64,000 nt of DNA from Octadecabacter antarcticus 307 (GCF_000155675.2 NC_020911.1:4578501-4642500); one strand, 5' to 3'. Counted from the first letter of the stretch, positions 9,076 through 20,421 are shown. The notes: generated by a model from the letters alone, not told the origin. Numbers and translations: made by a program.

Positions 9076-11772
9076 CTATGTTAGACGACCGTGGCAATGT
9101 TTGAACTTACTTCCAGATCCACATGGACAGCTATCATTGCGCCCCGGGTTGCCCCAAGTCGCAACATCCGCTTCGTCAAAGCCAGGCTTTGCGTCCGCTG
9201 TTGGCGCTGGCAACGCCGGCCCAGCAGCTGCGGCCTTTGCCTGACGTTGCTGTTCCATTGCCTGTGCAACCATCGATTCTTGCTCTTCCTTCGACATGGG
9301 TCGAATTTGCGAAAGCTTTTGGGTCACGTCGGACCGCAAACCATCAAGCAGGCTCCCAAACAACTGAAAAGATTCCGTCTTATATTCATTGAGTGGATCA
9401 CGCTGCGCGTAACCGCGAAAGCCTACGACGGACCGAAGGTGTTCCAGCGTCAGCAGATGTTCGCGCCATTTTGCGTCAATCGTCTGCAACAGGATTTGCT
9501 TTTCGATATTGCGCATGACCTCGGGACCAAAGGCTGCGGCCTTCTCAGTCATATGCGCTTGTGATGCGTCTTCAAGCCGTTCACGCAGATCGCTGTCATC
9601 GACGCCTTCCTCATTTGCCCATTCAATAACCGGTACATCGATGCCCAACTGCGCAATTGTCTGCGCATAAAGCCCTTCGGTATCCCACTGGTCAGCGTAG
9701 CTTTTGGCAGGAATATGTACGTCTACCAAATCGTCAATCACTTGGCTGCGCATATCTGACACGATCTCGGACAGGTCTTCGGCTTCCATGATTTCGCGGC
9801 GTTGGCTAAAGATCACCTTACGCTGGTCGTTCATCACATCGTCAAATTTTAGCAGCTGTTTGCGAATATCGAAATTACGGCCCTCGACCTTCGCTTGCGC
9901 GCGTTCCAGCGACTTGTTGACCCAAGGGTGCACAATCGCTTCGCCTTCTTTCATGCCAAGCGACGACAGAACCTTGTCCAGCCGTTCAGATCCGAAAATT
10001 CGCATCAGGTCATCTTCGAGTGACAAGAAGAATGACGACTTACCGGGATCACCCTGACGGCCAGACCGCCCGCGCAGCTGGTTGTCGATGCGACGGCTTT
10101 CATGGCGTTCCGTCGCCAACACATACAAACCGCCAGCGTCTTTCACTGCTTGTTCGTCGGCCTTGTGGGCCTCCTCAATCTGCGCGCGCATGACTTCGGT
10201 GTCATCATCAGGGGACGCAGCGATCGCTTCCATGATCTTGAATTCGACGTTGCCGCCCAGCTTAATATCCGTACCACGGCCCGCCATGTTGGTCGCGATG
10301 GTCACAGCGCCCAGCTTACCCGCATCGGCAACAATCTGCGCCTCCTGCTCGTGCTGCCGCGCGTTTAAAACATTGTGTGGGATGCCCTCGGTCGTCAAAA
10401 GCTGGCTCAGGAATTCGGATTTATCAATCGACGTCGTACCAACAAGCGTCGGCTGACCCTTTGCGTTGGCTTCTTTGATTGCTTTCACGACACCATCAAA
10501 CTTCTCAGTGGCGGTGCGGTATACTTGGTCATGCTCATCGACACGCGCGACGGGGCGGTTTGTCGGAACTTCGACCACACCAAGCCCATAAATCTCAGCG
10601 AATTCATCGGCTTCGGTCAGTGCCGTACCAGTCATGCCACCCAGCTTGTCATACAAACGGAAATAGTTCTGGAACGTCACAGACGCGAGCGTGACATTCT
10701 CGGGCATGATCTTGCAGCCCTCTTTCGCCTCAATCGCTTGGTGCAGACCCTCAGAAAGACGACGGCCCGTCATCATCCGGCCCGTAAATTCATCAATTAG
10801 CACAACCTCGTCGTCGCGCACGATGTAATCTTTGTCCTTGCTGAACAGTTTATGCGCCCGCAGACCTTGATTGACGTGGTGCACGATTGATGTGCTTTCG
10901 GGCGCATAAAGGGATTGATCGCTCGGCAAAATGCCAGCCGATACCAACCGTTCTTCAAGAAACTCGTTGCCCTCGTCGGTGTAATTCACGTTGCGGGTCT
11001 TTTCGTCCAGCGTGAAATGATCTTCCTGAATTTCAGGGATCAGCTTGTCGATGGTCATGTACATCGCTGAACGGTCTTCAGCGGGGCCAGAAATGATCAA
11101 CGGCGTGCGCGCCTCATCGACCAGAATGGAATCCACCTCGTCAACAATAGCATAATTATGGCCACGCTGGTTCATCTGGGACAGTTCAGATTTCATGTTG
11201 TCGCGCAGATAATCAAACCCAAGCTCGTTGTTGGTCGCATACGTTACATCACAGCGATACGCCGCGTTCTTTTCGGCTTCGGGCTGCTGTGGATAAATAA
11301 CGCCCGTCGTCAAACCCAATGCGCCGAAAACCTGGCTCATCCATTCTGCGTCACGCTTGGCAAGGTAATCGTTCACCGTCACCACATGCACGCCCTTGCC
11401 CGTCAGCGCGTTCAGATACGCGGGGAAGGTCGCCACAAGGGTCTTGCCCTCACCAGTTTTCATTTCAGAAATATTGCCTTGATGCAGGAAAATTCCGCCC
11501 ATCAGCTGCACATCAAACGCCCGCAAACCTAAGGCACGTCTCGCGGCCTCACGACAGTTGGCAAATGCCTCTGGCAGCAAATCATCAAGACTCTCACCAC
11601 CCAAGGCGCGTTTCGTCAATTCTTCAGTCTTGGCTTTGATGCCCTCATCGCTCAGCCCTTCGCATTCAGGCTCTAGTGCGTTCACCTTTTCAATCAGCGG
11701 CAGCGTGGCCTTCACCAAGCGGTCATTCGGTGTGCCAAAAATCTTCTTTGTAATCGTTCCAAGACCGAGCAT
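9076..11772 (-). CDS. secA: Preprotein translocase ATPase SecA
   Basis: Motor ATPase that drives unfolded precursors through the SecYEG channel at the inner membrane. Start chosen at 11772 ([13 protein letters not shown]), which has GGAGAG upstream and matches the family start, giving 898 aa. Visible motifs are Walker [12 protein letters not shown], the [19 protein letters not shown] segment, the helicase motifs [13 protein letters not shown] and [11 protein letters not shown], and the C-terminal SecB/zinc motif [14 protein letters not shown]. It is divergent from the parvulin gene, another envelope protein factor. Confidence 0.98.
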   Translation of the reverse strand: MLGLGTITKKIFGTPNDRLVKATLPLIEKVNALEPECEGLSDEGIKAKTEELTKRALGGESLDDLLPEAFANCREAARRALGLRAFDVQLMGGIFLHQGNISEMKTGEGKTLVATFPAYLNALTGKGVHVVTVNDYLAKRDAEWMSQVFGALGLTTGVIYPQQPEAEKNAAYRCDVTYATNNELGFDYLRDNMKSELSQMNQRGHNYAIVDEVDSILVDEARTPLIISGPAEDRSAMYMTIDKLIPEIQEDHFTLDEKTRNVNYTDEGNEFLEERLVSAGILPSDQSLYAPESTSIVHHVNQGLRAHKLFSKDKDYIVRDDEVVLIDEFTGRMMTGRRLSEGLHQAIEAKEGCKIMPENVTLASVTFQNYFRLYDKLGGMTGTALTEADEFAEIYGLGVVEVPTNRPVARVDEHDQVYRTATEKFDGVVKAIKEANAKGQPTLVGTTSIDKSEFLSQLLTTEGIPHNVLNARQHEQEAQIVADAGKLGAVTIATNMAGRGTDIKLGGNVEFKIMEAIAASPDDDTEVMRAQIEEAHKADEQAVKDAGGLYVLATERHESRRIDNQLRGRSGRQGDPGKSSFFLSLEDDLMRIFGSERLDKVLSSLGMKEGEAIVHPWVNKSLERAQAKVEGRNFDIRKQLLKFDDVMNDQRKVIFSQRREIMEAEDLSEIVSDMRSQVIDDLVDVHIPAKSYADQWDTEGLYAQTIAQLGIDVPVIEWANEEGVDDSDLRERLEDASQAHMTEKAAAFGPEVMRNIEKQILLQTIDAKWREHLLTLEHLRSVVGFRGYAQRDPLNEYKTESFQLFGSLLDGLRSDVTQKLSQIRPMSKEEQESMVAQAMEQQRQAKAAAAGPALPAPTADAKPGFDEADVATWGNPGRNDSCPCGSGSKFKHCHGRLT

Positions 11773-11960
11773 ATTCTCTCCGCGCGCGCCTGTTTCGGCG
11801 TCTCTGACATCAATGTGTGAGGAGGTTGGTTGTGCCTGTCGGACGCGCCCAATAGTAACGACGCCAAGACTAGCCCCCTCGGGACCTCTAGGGGATGTAA
11901 GGGGCCACCACATAGGTGTCAACGCCACGGCTTTCCGTGGCTCATCAAGGAACTGTTAAT

Positions 11961-12815
11961 ATGCTATTTCGCACCAAATTGCTCGCCTCTGCCGCACTTT
12001 TTACCTTCTCTGCCAGCTTCGCCCACGCGGACGCCCACGCCGACATAACGGCCGAAACCGTCGTGGCGTCTGTCAACGGGTCCGATATCACGCTGGGCCA
12101 GCTCATCATGCTGCGCTCGCAACTGCCCGAACAATATCAACAGCTTCCTGACGACGTGGTTTTTAACGGATTGGTCGACCAACTTGTGAACCAACAACTT
12201 CTTGGTGACACGCTTGACGTTGAACCAAAACGCATCGCCATCGCCATCGTGAACGAAGTGCGTTCCATGCGGGCGGGCGAAGTGGTCAACACGTTCATCA
12301 GCGCACCCGTCGGCGACGCAGACCTACAAGCGGCCTATGACGCACGCTTTGCAGATGTCGCACCCGACACCGAATACAACGCATCCCACATCTTGGTTAC
12401 AACCGAAGAAGAAGCGACTGAGATCAAAGCGATGGTCGATGACGGTGCTGATTTCGCCGAAACAGCCGTCGAAAAATCCACAGGCCCATCTGGTCCGTCT
12501 GGTGGCGATCTCGGCTGGTTTGGTCTTGGCATGATGGTTCCTGCATTCGAAGAAGCCGTCCTGACACTGGACGCTGGCGAAGTCTCTGCACCTGTGGAAA
12601 CGCAATTTGGCTGGCATATCATAATGCTCAACGAGGCTCGCGAAACCCCATCGCCGACACTGGACGATTTGCGCGAAGAACTGGCGATAGACATTCAGCA
12701 GCAGGCTCTCGACGCGCTCATCAACTCGTTGACCGAATCCGCAGACATTACACTGCCCGAAGAAGGCCAGTTCGATTACACAATGATCCAGAACCTAGAA
12801 CTGCTTGAGGACTAA
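11961..12815 (+). CDS. Periplasmic peptidyl-prolyl cis-trans isomerase (parvulin type)
   Basis: 284-aa exported foldase. The start at 11961 has AAGGAA upstream and opens directly into a signal peptide ending near AHADA. A SurA/PpiC-like N-terminal helical part precedes the rotamase domain, which shows NASHILVTTEEEA, GGDLGWFGLGMMVPAFEEA and FGWHIIMLNEARE. It likely helps newly secreted proteins fold in the periplasm. It is 3 bp from argJ and may be co-transcribed with it. Confidence 0.92.
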   Translation: MLFRTKLLASAALFTFSASFAHADAHADITAETVVASVNGSDITLGQLIMLRSQLPEQYQQLPDDVVFNGLVDQLVNQQLLGDTLDVEPKRIAIAIVNEVRSMRAGEVVNTFISAPVGDADLQAAYDARFADVAPDTEYNASHILVTTEEEATEIKAMVDDGADFAETAVEKSTGPSGPSGGDLGWFGLGMMVPAFEEAVLTLDAGEVSAPVETQFGWHIIMLNEARETPSPTLDDLREELAIDIQQQALDALINSLTESADITLPEEGQFDYTMIQNLELLED

Positions 12816-12817
12816 AC

Positions 12818-14032
12818 ATGGCGCTCTCCCCCCTCGCACCTGCTCACTTTCCTGACCTTCCTATTATTGAAGGGGTGCGGTTTGCATCCGGTGCGGCGGG
12901 GGTGAAATACCAAGGTCGACACGACGTGATGCTGGTGGAACTCGCCGCTGGCACTGCTGTTGCTGGGGTTTTCACGCGCTCTGCCACACGCTCCGCTCCA
13001 GTTCTGGACTGTCAGTCGAAGATGGGCAGCGCGGCGGATGGCCGTGCTGCGATCCTTGTCAATTCTGGCAATTCAAATGCCTTCACAGGTGCCGCTGGTG
13101 AACACTCCGTCGCAGCAATTTGTGACGCGGTTGCGGCGGCCTCTGGCATTCCGTCTTCTCGCATTTTCACCGCGTCTACTGGTGTCATTGGTGAACGCCT
13201 GCTCCACGAACGCATCACAGCGAAGGTCAATGACCTCTGGGCAGTCCTATCGCCAAATGGCATAGAAGACGCTGCCAATGCAATAATGACCACCGACACT
13301 TTCGCAAAAGGTGCAACAGCGGACGTTGTGATCGACGGCAAAACGGTGCGCATCGCGGGCATCGCCAAGGGATCAGGCATGATCGCACCCGATATGGCGA
13401 CAATGTTGGTCTATATCTTTACCGACGCTAAAATCTCGCAGGCTGATCTGCAAATTTTGCTGTCAACGCTTACGGATCAGACGTTAAACTGCATCACCGT
13501 GGACAGCGACACATCGACCTCCGACAGTCTGATGTGTGCTGCCACAGGCGCCTCTGGCGTTGACGTAACTGTCAGTGCCGGCTTCACGCAGGCCCTGCAT
13601 GGCGTCATGCTCAACCTCGCCCATCAAGTCGTGCGCGACGGCGAAGGCGCGACCAAATTTGTTGAAATCCACGTGTCCGGCGCCGCGAGCGACGCAGATG
13701 CCCGCAAGGTTGGCCTGTCCATCGCGAATTCCCCCCTCGTTAAAACAGCCATAGCGGGCGAAGATCCGAACTGGGGCCGTATCATTATGGCGATCGGAAA
13801 GTCCGGTGCGCAAGCTGATCGTGACCGCCTGACCATCCGGTTTGGTGACATCCTTGTGGCGGAAAACGGCTGGGTGTCGCCCGATTACACAGAAGATGCG
13901 GGCGCGGCTTATATGAAACAACAGGATTTGGTAATCGCAGTGGACCTTGGCATCGCAGGCGGTCTCGGCACCATCTGGACCTGTGATCTCACCCACGGCT
14001 ACATCACCATCAATGCTGACTACCGATCATGA
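12818..14032 (+). CDS. argJ: Bifunctional glutamate N-acetyltransferase/amino-acid acetyltransferase ArgJ
   Basis: Arginine biosynthesis enzyme that moves the acetyl group from N-acetylornithine to glutamate and may also make N-acetylglutamate from acetyl-CoA. The 404-aa precursor holds the self-cleavage site MATML within IAPDMATMLVYIFTDA (near residue 195), whose Thr becomes the N-terminal nucleophile of the beta chain. Also seen are GNSNAFTG near the oxyanion region and the end ITINADYRS. It overlaps mutT by 4 nt (ATGA). Confidence 0.97.
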   Translation: MALSPLAPAHFPDLPIIEGVRFASGAAGVKYQGRHDVMLVELAAGTAVAGVFTRSATRSAPVLDCQSKMGSAADGRAAILVNSGNSNAFTGAAGEHSVAAICDAVAAASGIPSSRIFTASTGVIGERLLHERITAKVNDLWAVLSPNGIEDAANAIMTTDTFAKGATADVVIDGKTVRIAGIAKGSGMIAPDMATMLVYIFTDAKISQADLQILLSTLTDQTLNCITVDSDTSTSDSLMCAATGASGVDVTVSAGFTQALHGVMLNLAHQVVRDGEGATKFVEIHVSGAASDADARKVGLSIANSPLVKTAIAGEDPNWGRIIMAIGKSGAQADRDRLTIRFGDILVAENGWVSPDYTEDAGAAYMKQQDLVIAVDLGIAGGLGTIWTCDLTHGYITINADYRS

Positions 14033-14427
14033 AAACTGTCTTGGTCAGTGCGGTCGCACTCATCGATGTCGATGGCCGTGTTCTGCTCGCCCAGCGGCCC
14101 GAAGGGAAATCAATGGCCGGTCTTTGGGAGTTTCCCGGCGGCAAAGTTGAGACCGGTGAAACACCCGAGGTTGCGTTAATCCGTGAACTTCAAGAAGAAC
14201 TTGGCATCGATACATGGCAGTCCTGCCTTGCGCCCCTGACGTTCGCCAGCCACAGCTATGATGATTTCCACCTGATTATGCCGTTGTTTGTCTGTCGCAA
14301 ATGGAACGGTATCCCGACCCCGCGCGAAGGTCAGGTCCTTAAATGGGTGCGGGCAAACCAGCTGCGCGACTATCCGATGCCAGCCGCAGACATTCCCCTG
14401 ATACCGATTTTACGCGACTGGATTTAG
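14029..14427 (+). CDS. mutT: (Deoxy)nucleoside triphosphate pyrophosphohydrolase MutT (NUDIX)
   Basis: 132-aa MutT-like hydrolase that removes oxidised nucleotides such as 8-oxo-dGTP. The Nudix box is intact: GGKVETGETPEVALIRELQEELGI spans about residues 37-60 with the REL-EE catalytic glutamates. The N-terminal RVLLAQRPEGKSMAGLWEFPG is typical of bacterial MutT. Start codon overlaps the argJ stop, so the pair is coupled. Confidence 0.93.
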   Translation: MKTVLVSAVALIDVDGRVLLAQRPEGKSMAGLWEFPGGKVETGETPEVALIRELQEELGIDTWQSCLAPLTFASHSYDDFHLIMPLFVCRKWNGIPTPREGQVLKWVRANQLRDYPMPAADIPLIPILRDWI

Positions 14428-14615
14428 CACTAACTCGTAATATTACGTCAAAATCCATCAAGAATGGGCAACATGTAGTCTTTTATTCATCTTGATTGCT
14501 ATATTTAGGGTGACATACCAACCTCCCACTGCTTTACTCAGTTGGAAGCAAAGACATGGCGTACTCACATTTCGTTGCTTCAGGGATTTGGGGGCAACGA
14601 TTTGGGAGGATCATC

Positions 14616-14750
14616 ATGCTTCGTACTATTACAGTTGGAAACCACATTCAGGTTCAGGGCCTGTATGTTCGGTCGCTGGAAAACGGCAAGGTGATCGTCG
14701 CAGTCGGGGAACGTCAATACGAAGGCCAGCTCGTAAAGCGCCTAAACTAA
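14616..14750 (+). CDS. Small conserved protein, 44 aa, unknown function
   Basis: The ATG at 14616 follows a strong GGGAGGA site (14604-14610), which decides this start over the ATG at 14556. The product is 44 aa with a beta-rich pattern (TVGNHIQVQGLYVRSLENG, then KVIVAVGERQYEGQLVKRL) and no signal peptide or membrane segment. Small proteins of this kind occur in Rhodobacterales, but I know of no function. It ends just before a strong bidirectional terminator shared with infB. Confidence 0.6.
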   Translation: MLRTITVGNHIQVQGLYVRSLENGKVIVAVGERQYEGQLVKRLN

Positions 14751-14771
14751 TTAAAACACCGCTAAAACAAA

Positions 14772-14800
14772 AAAGGGGACGCCACATTGGCGTCCCCTTT
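14772..14800. terminator. Bidirectional rho-independent terminator
   Basis: Perfect 13-bp stem AAAGGGGACGCCA / TGGCGTCCCCTTT with a 3-nt CAT loop, flanked by A-rich and T-rich tracts. It lies between the converging 44-aa gene and infB and would serve both. Confidence 0.9.
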
Positions 14801-14820
14801 CGTGTTCTCAGGCAACTGCG

Positions 14821-17301
14821 TTACAGCGTGCGTTCAACTTCCTCACGCTCAAAAATCTCGATCACATCGTTCGGACGGATGTCTTCGTATTTCTCGAACG
14901 CCATGCCACATTCCTGACCAGACTGCACTTCAGCCACTTCGTCTTTGAACCGCTTAAGCGTCTTAAGCGTGCCTTCGTGGATCACAACATCGTCGCGCAG
15001 CAGGCGTACACCAGCTGATCGTCGCGCGATGCCTTCGGTCACCAAACAGCCCGCAATCATGCCCGCATTAGACACCTTGAAGACCTCTTTGATGTTGGCA
15101 TAGCCGATAAAGTTCTCACGAACCTCGGCAGACAACAGACCAGACGCCGCCGCTTTGATATCATCCACAAGATCGTAAATGATCGAATAATAACGGATTT
15201 CAACGCCCTTTTGGTTCGCTGACTGACGCGCGGACGCATTCGCACGCACGTTGAAGCCGATCACTGGCGCGCCTGAAGCTTCGGCTAGGGCGATATCACT
15301 TTCAGTGATTGCACCAACACCGGAATGTAGGACCCGCACGCGCACTTCGTCGTTGCCGATCTTTGCCATCGCCTGAACGATCGCTTCGGTCGAACCCTGC
15401 ACGTCGCCTTTGACGAGGATCGGCAACTCGGACACGGTTTCGCTTGCCTTTGCGTTCGCCATCAACTGGTCCAGCGTCACCGCAGCACCAGCCGCTGCGC
15501 GCTTCTCTTTTGCGGCATTGGCACGATACTCTGCAATCTCACGGGCTTGCGCTTCGGTCGATGTCACGTTCAAAACGTCACCCGCTTCCGGCGTACCGTT
15601 CAGGCCAAGAACCTCAACAGGGACGGATGGGCCCGCTTCTTCGATACGCTCACCTTTGTCGTCGATCAGCGCGCGGACTTTACCCCATTGTTCACCCACA
15701 ACAAAAATATCGCCACGGCGCAGCGTACCCGTTTCAATCAACACCGTCGCGACAGGGCCACGACCAATGTCCAACTGTGCCTCAATCACGGCACCTTGGG
15801 CGGCGCGATCTGGGTTGGCCTTTAGTTCCAGCAATTCGGACTGCAACGCAATCGCGTCAAGTAAGTCATCAAGCCCTTGACCAGTGATCGCGGATACTTC
15901 GACATCCTGAACTTCACCGGACATCTTTTCGACGATAACTTCGTGATGCAACAAATCCGTGCGGACCTTATTTGCGTCGGCTGCCGGACGGTCAATCTTG
16001 TTGATCGCCACGATCATCGGCACGTTCGCCGCTTTCGCGTGGTGGATCGCTTCGATTGTCTGCGGCATTACGGCATCATCTGCCGCAACAACCAGAACAA
16101 CGATATCCGTGACTTGCGCGCCACGGGCCCGCATCGACGTAAACGCAGCGTGTCCCGGTGTGTCAAGGAACGTCAGCTTTGCGCCACTGTCGGTCGTGAC
16201 CTGATACGCACCAATGTGTTGCGTAATTCCGCCCGCTTCGCCTGCAACAACTTTAGCATTGCGGATCGCATCAAGCAGCGAAGTCTTACCGTGGTCAACG
16301 TGGCCCATAATCGTAATGACCGGTGGGCGTGGCTTCAGGTCTTTCGCATCGTCTTCGATGATCTTGATCACGTCTTCGACGTCCGCATCAGAAACGCGCA
16401 CAATCTTGTGGCCAAACTCTTCGATGATCAGTTCAGCGGTATCTGCGTCGATCGATTGGTTTTGTGTTGCCATAATACCGTTGTTCATCAACGCCTTAAC
16501 GACTGCAGACACTTTTTCCGTCATCCGGTTGGCCAGTTCAGACACTGTAATTGCCTCTGGAACCCGCACTTCACGCATAACTTTTTCACGCTCGACATTT
16601 TGACCCATTGCCTTTTGACGCGCACGATCTTGCTTGCGCTTCATCTGTGCCATGGACCGATGACGGCCACCTTCACCGCCACGCAGTGCTTGGTTCAACG
16701 TCAGTTTACCACCGCGGCGGGCATCGTCCTGACCCTTGTTTTTGCGGGTATCGCGGTCGTCTTCTTTCTTGCGTGGTGCCGCGGCAGGTAGGCCACCACT
16801 GGGGGGCGCACGTCGCTGGGCCGGTGCCAATTCTGGATCAACAGCTGCCGGGGCAGCAGCGGCTTGCGCTGCTGCTTCGGCGTCACGCTTCTTTTGCTCT
16901 TCTTCGTCTTTCTTGGCTTTGACGGCCTCTTCGCGCTCTTTTTCGATCCGCTCTTTGGCATCAATCTCTGCGCGGCGAAGCTCACGCTCTTCGGCGCGGG
17001 CTTTGTCGTCTGCATCACGCTTTGCGGCGTCTTCGACTTCGCGGGCTTTGGCTACCTGAAGCGCCTTCATCCGGCGCGCCATTTCGACGTCCGAAATACC
17101 TGCAGGCCGCCTTGACGGATTACCGCCCAAAGGTGCGGAACCACTGCCAGAAGGCTTTGGCGCACCCGGTTTGGGAACGACAACGCGCTTGCGCTTCGTC
17201 TCAACTACAACGTTCTTAGTGCGCCCATGGCTGAAGCTCTGCTTCACACTTCCGGGACGTGGTATAACACCAAGTGGCTTTTTGCCGTCTGAATCGCTCA
17301 T
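14821..17301 (-). CDS. infB: Translation initiation factor IF-2
   Basis: GTPase that brings fMet-tRNA to the 30S subunit and promotes subunit joining. The 826-aa product has a long charged Ala/Glu/Arg/Lys-rich N-terminal region (about 95-185), an IF2-N domain, the G domain with [14 protein letters not shown] (G1), DTPGHAAF (G3) and NKID (G4), and the C-terminal IF2 domains ending with [15 protein letters not shown]. Its start overlaps the ylxR stop by 4 nt, as last gene of the rimP-nusA-ylxR-infB operon. Confidence 0.98.
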   Translation of the reverse strand: MSDSDGKKPLGVIPRPGSVKQSFSHGRTKNVVVETKRKRVVVPKPGAPKPSGSGSAPLGGNPSRRPAGISDVEMARRMKALQVAKAREVEDAAKRDADDKARAEERELRRAEIDAKERIEKEREEAVKAKKDEEEQKKRDAEAAAQAAAAPAAVDPELAPAQRRAPPSGGLPAAAPRKKEDDRDTRKNKGQDDARRGGKLTLNQALRGGEGGRHRSMAQMKRKQDRARQKAMGQNVEREKVMREVRVPEAITVSELANRMTEKVSAVVKALMNNGIMATQNQSIDADTAELIIEEFGHKIVRVSDADVEDVIKIIEDDAKDLKPRPPVITIMGHVDHGKTSLLDAIRNAKVVAGEAGGITQHIGAYQVTTDSGAKLTFLDTPGHAAFTSMRARGAQVTDIVVLVVAADDAVMPQTIEAIHHAKAANVPMIVAINKIDRPAADANKVRTDLLHHEVIVEKMSGEVQDVEVSAITGQGLDDLLDAIALQSELLELKANPDRAAQGAVIEAQLDIGRGPVATVLIETGTLRRGDIFVVGEQWGKVRALIDDKGERIEEAGPSVPVEVLGLNGTPEAGDVLNVTSTEAQAREIAEYRANAAKEKRAAAGAAVTLDQLMANAKASETVSELPILVKGDVQGSTEAIVQAMAKIGNDEVRVRVLHSGVGAITESDIALAEASGAPVIGFNVRANASARQSANQKGVEIRYYSIIYDLVDDIKAAASGLLSAEVRENFIGYANIKEVFKVSNAGMIAGCLVTEGIARRSAGVRLLRDDVVIHEGTLKTLKRFKDEVAEVQSGQECGMAFEKYEDIRPNDVIEIFEREEVERTL

Positions 17302-17930
17302 GTAGTTTTCATTTCCTTCCCGACGGTGCCTTCACCGTCGATTATCTCGCGCAAGCTCTTAAGCTTCGCGGCTTCCTCTACAACACGGTTACTGAGTTTG
17401 CCAGAGGCGAGAGCCCCATGTATCACAGTTCCCCGACCGAATGCCAAACCCAATTCCTGAGCCGTAAGGCACCCAAAATAACGCGCCCCTTCAGGCGTCC
17501 ATAATTTCGTCTTGCCACGTTCCGACCCATCAGAGGCCTGCAGCAACGCACGGACATTTTCGCCACCACCCAGCCAGCCTTTGACTTTTTCGAACCCGGC
17601 GACCGCCAAACCCGCTTTGCGGGCCATTGCGATCAAATCAACAACGCGCCGCGCCATTTGGCGTTCCACCTCGTCTGTCAAACCGTCTGGCACCGTCACA
17701 GCTGCCTTGGCGGATTTGGAAAACTGGCCCCGACCCGCCTTATCAAGTGCTGCGCGGGTTGCGGTGACCCACATCCCCCGACCCGGCAACTTTTCCAGCA
17801 CATCAGGCACGACCTGATTATCTGGTCCTATCACAAAACGTATCAACCCCTCCTTCGGGGTTACCTCGCCGGTGACAATGCACCTACGTTCTGAGACATC
17901 ATGGTCTTTGGTGCGCCCACTGCGACCCAT
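17298..17930 (-). CDS. YlxR (DUF448) - L7Ae-like RNA-binding fusion protein
   Basis: Start chosen at 17930 ([11 protein letters not shown]), just after nusA; an ATG at 17981 would overlap nusA. The 210-aa product has an N-terminal YlxR domain with [16 protein letters not shown] and LPGRGMWVT, and a C-terminal L7Ae/L30e-like part ([20 protein letters not shown]). This fused form is common in alphaproteobacteria. YlxR proteins are RNA-binding and have been linked to transcription and RNase P; the exact role here is inferred. It sits between nusA and infB. Confidence 0.9.
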   Translation of the reverse strand: MGRSGRTKDHDVSERRCIVTGEVTPKEGLIRFVIGPDNQVVPDVLEKLPGRGMWVTATRAALDKAGRGQFSKSAKAAVTVPDGLTDEVERQMARRVVDLIAMARKAGLAVAGFEKVKGWLGGGENVRALLQASDGSERGKTKLWTPEGARYFGCLTAQELGLAFGRGTVIHGALASGKLSNRVVEEAAKLKSLREIIDGEGTVGKEMKTT

Positions 17931-17952
17931 CTGGCTACCCGGAGGCCTGAAA

Positions 17953-19566
17953 TCAGGCCTCCTGTTCCTCGCTGATTTCACCGTCGTCTTCGGCGTCTTT
18001 TACAAGATCATCGGGATCGACCCAACCAAGCATCACGCGCGCTGTCATGATCATAGTCTGTGCTTCCTCAAGGCTCACCTCAAATGGCTCAAGCGACCCG
18101 TCGTCTTTGGTGCGTTCACCGTCCGTGACGGTCCAGCCACCAGCCAATTCCCAGTCTGCACATGTTGCGAAATCTTCCAGCGTCTTCACACCATCATTCG
18201 CCAATGCTTCGATCATCTGGGGTGTCAGGCCTTCAAATTCTACTAGGCTGTCTTCGACACCTAATTCACGGGCATTTTCCATCGCCTTGTTGTTCTTGGC
18301 TTCGATTACATCACGCGCACGGGCCTGCAATTCACTGGCCGTGTCCGCATCGACGCCGTCGATGACGAGCAGCTCATCAACATCAACGTAGGCGACTTCT
18401 TCCAGTGTGGTGAAACCCTCTGAGACCAACAACTGTGCAAAGAACTCATCCAGATCCAGTGATTCGATGAACAATCCGGTGCGCAGTTCGAATTCAGCCT
18501 GACGACGCTTGGATTCTTCTTCCTCGGTGAGGATGTCGATGTCCAAACCGGTCAACTGGCTTGCAAGACGTACGTTCTGGCCACGACGACCAATCGCCAA
18601 CGAAAGCTGCTCTTCTGGAACGACAACCTCGATACGCTCAGCGTCTTCGTCAAACACAACCTTGGACACCTCGGCTGGCTGCAACGCATTCACAAGGAAC
18701 GTTGGCATGTCTTCGTTCCACGGAATGATGTCGATCTTTTCACCCTGCAATTCGTTCACAACGGCCTGCACGCGCGAACCGCGCATACCGACACAGGCAC
18801 CGACTGGGTCAATGGAATTATCATACGAAATCACTGCAATCTTGGCGCGCGAACCCGGATCACGGGCCACGGCCTTGATCTCAATGATGCCTTCGTAAAT
18901 TTCTGGCACTTCCATCTTGAACAATTCGGCCATGAACTGCGGATCGGTGCGGCTCAGGAAAATCTGTGGGCCGCGCTGTTCGCGACGGACTTCTTTGATG
19001 AAACAACGGATACGATCATTCGGGCGATAGCTTTCGCGGCCGATCTTTTCGTTGCGGCGCAGAATCGCCTCGCCGGTGCCCACGTCGACGATGACATTTC
19101 CATATTCTTCGCGCTTAACCTGCGCGTTGATGATCGTGCCCGCGCGGTCTTTGAAATCTTCGTATTGCTTGTCACGCTCAGCTTCCCGGACCTTCTGCAG
19201 GATCACCTGCTTGGCGGATTGCGCCGCAATGCGGCCCATTTCAACGGGGGGGACTTCTTCGATAAACTCTTGGCCGACCTCGGGGTCTTCCATGTATTCT
19301 CTGGCCTGCTCAACCGTGAATTCAGCCTGATAATTCTCAAGCTCTGCTTCGGCCACAACCGTGCGAACCCGTGTGAACGTTGCCTTGCCGGTCTTGCGGT
19401 CGATGTGAACACGAATGTCCATTTCGGACCCGTAACGCGACTTTGCAGCCCGGGCGAGGGATTCTTCCATCGCTTCAACGACCAAAATAGGGTCAATCTG
19501 CTTTTCGCGGGCCACGGCCTCGGCGGTTTGCAAAAGTTCCAGCTGGTTGGCAGAGGTAATCGCCAT
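17953..19566 (-). CDS. nusA: Transcription termination/antitermination factor NusA
   Basis: 537-aa RNA polymerase-binding factor for pausing, termination and antitermination. The order is N-terminal polymerase-binding domain, S1 domain (about 130-200), KH domains with GACVGMRGSRVQ and AIGRRGQNVRLASQL, then helix-hairpin-helix acidic repeats in the C-terminal part (FTTLEEVAYVDVDELL; DGVKTLEDFATCADWEL). Its ATG overlaps the rimP stop by one base (TAATG), showing tight coupling. Confidence 0.98.
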   Translation of the reverse strand: MAITSANQLELLQTAEAVAREKQIDPILVVEAMEESLARAAKSRYGSEMDIRVHIDRKTGKATFTRVRTVVAEAELENYQAEFTVEQAREYMEDPEVGQEFIEEVPPVEMGRIAAQSAKQVILQKVREAERDKQYEDFKDRAGTIINAQVKREEYGNVIVDVGTGEAILRRNEKIGRESYRPNDRIRCFIKEVRREQRGPQIFLSRTDPQFMAELFKMEVPEIYEGIIEIKAVARDPGSRAKIAVISYDNSIDPVGACVGMRGSRVQAVVNELQGEKIDIIPWNEDMPTFLVNALQPAEVSKVVFDEDAERIEVVVPEEQLSLAIGRRGQNVRLASQLTGLDIDILTEEEESKRRQAEFELRTGLFIESLDLDEFFAQLLVSEGFTTLEEVAYVDVDELLVIDGVDADTASELQARARDVIEAKNNKAMENARELGVEDSLVEFEGLTPQMIEALANDGVKTLEDFATCADWELAGGWTVTDGERTKDDGSLEPFEVSLEEAQTMIMTARVMLGWVDPDDLVKDAEDDGEISEEQEA

Positions 19567-20159
19567 TAGTTTTTCTCCTCGTCAGAGCCGCTCAACACGG
19601 TCTCAACTTCGTCAAATTGTGTTTCATCGATCTGGCCCGCATCTTTGCGACCCCTAAGAACGCCACGGATCAAATCTTCCGTCAGCACCAGCTTGGCATC
19701 CGTCAGCCATTCAAACTTTAGACCAATTGTAACCGGCTCACCGTTTTCTTCGATCTCGATCAGGACTTCATCACCTTCAACGCCGCGCAACATCCCTTTG
19801 AAACGACGGCGCCCGTCAATCAGCTCTTCGGTTTCGATCTTTGCCTCGTTGCCGTCCCATTGCACAAAATCCTTCAGCCGCGTCAACGGGCGATCAATTC
19901 CGGGGGACGATACTTCGAGGGTGAAAACGTCCTTGATCGGGTCTTCAACGTCAAGCAGCGCAGAGACCGCCGTGCTGATCTCTCCGCAATCGTCGACCTC
20001 AATCGTGCCATCAGGTTTTTGCGCCATGATTTGCAGGATCGATTCCTTACCCGTCATCAAACGCACGCGCACAACCTCAAACCCCAGATCCTCAATGGTG
20101 GGGGTGATGATTTCTGTTATGCGGCGATCCATAGCCGCGCGGGCGATCAGTTCTGACAT
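19566..20159 (-). CDS. rimP: Ribosome maturation factor RimP
   Basis: 197-aa cytoplasmic factor for 30S subunit maturation. Start at the ATG at 20159 ([11 protein letters not shown]); a GTG two codons earlier is possible. Family marks are [11 protein letters not shown], the central [10 protein letters not shown] motif (near residue 85) and the C-terminal SH3-like [15 protein letters not shown]. It is the first gene of the nusA-infB operon, preceded by a leader hairpin. Confidence 0.95.
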   Translation of the reverse strand: MSELIARAAMDRRITEIITPTIEDLGFEVVRVRLMTGKESILQIMAQKPDGTIEVDDCGEISTAVSALLDVEDPIKDVFTLEVSSPGIDRPLTRLKDFVQWDGNEAKIETEELIDGRRRFKGMLRGVEGDEVLIEIEENGEPVTIGLKFEWLTDAKLVLTEDLIRGVLRGRKDAGQIDETQFDEVETVLSGSDEEKN

Positions 20160-20174
20160 AAGCACTTTCGTTTG

Positions 20175-20197
20175 GGCATAAAAAAACGGGCGCGCGG
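20175..20197 (-). terminator. Hairpin with T-run in the rimP leader (possible attenuator)
   Basis: On the minus strand, ACGGGC and GCCCGT form a GC-rich stem with a small inner loop, followed directly by a run of seven T, about 15-20 nt before the rimP start. This is the layout of an intrinsic terminator placed between the promoter and rimP. It could attenuate the operon or end an upstream short transcript. No tRNA was recognised upstream, unlike the metY arrangement of enterobacteria. Confidence 0.5.
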
Positions 20198-20421
20198 CCC
20201 GTTGGAATTTCGGTGGGCTTCGGGGGTGGAAGCCGATGCGCCGCTATTGAAAGACCATATAGGCCAAGGCCCACTGTTCTGCAAGGGGCTTAACTGACCC
20301 CGCCGGCTGCACCCTTAGGCATACAAGTTGTGTACAGCCTGTGTACGCCGTGTGTCCGTCTAAAAACCTCCCGAATTCTCCGTTATCCGTCCCTTTGGTT
20401 TAACATAAAAGGATAGAACCA

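Noticed and set aside
15877..16791. 304-aa open frame antisense to infB
   Set aside because: Composition is rich in Arg/His/Cys with no family resemblance; it mirrors the codon pattern of infB.
20200..20420. Possible tRNA before rimP, as in enterobacteria
   Set aside because: No cloverleaf, T-loop GTTC-type consensus or CCA end could be fitted on either strand.
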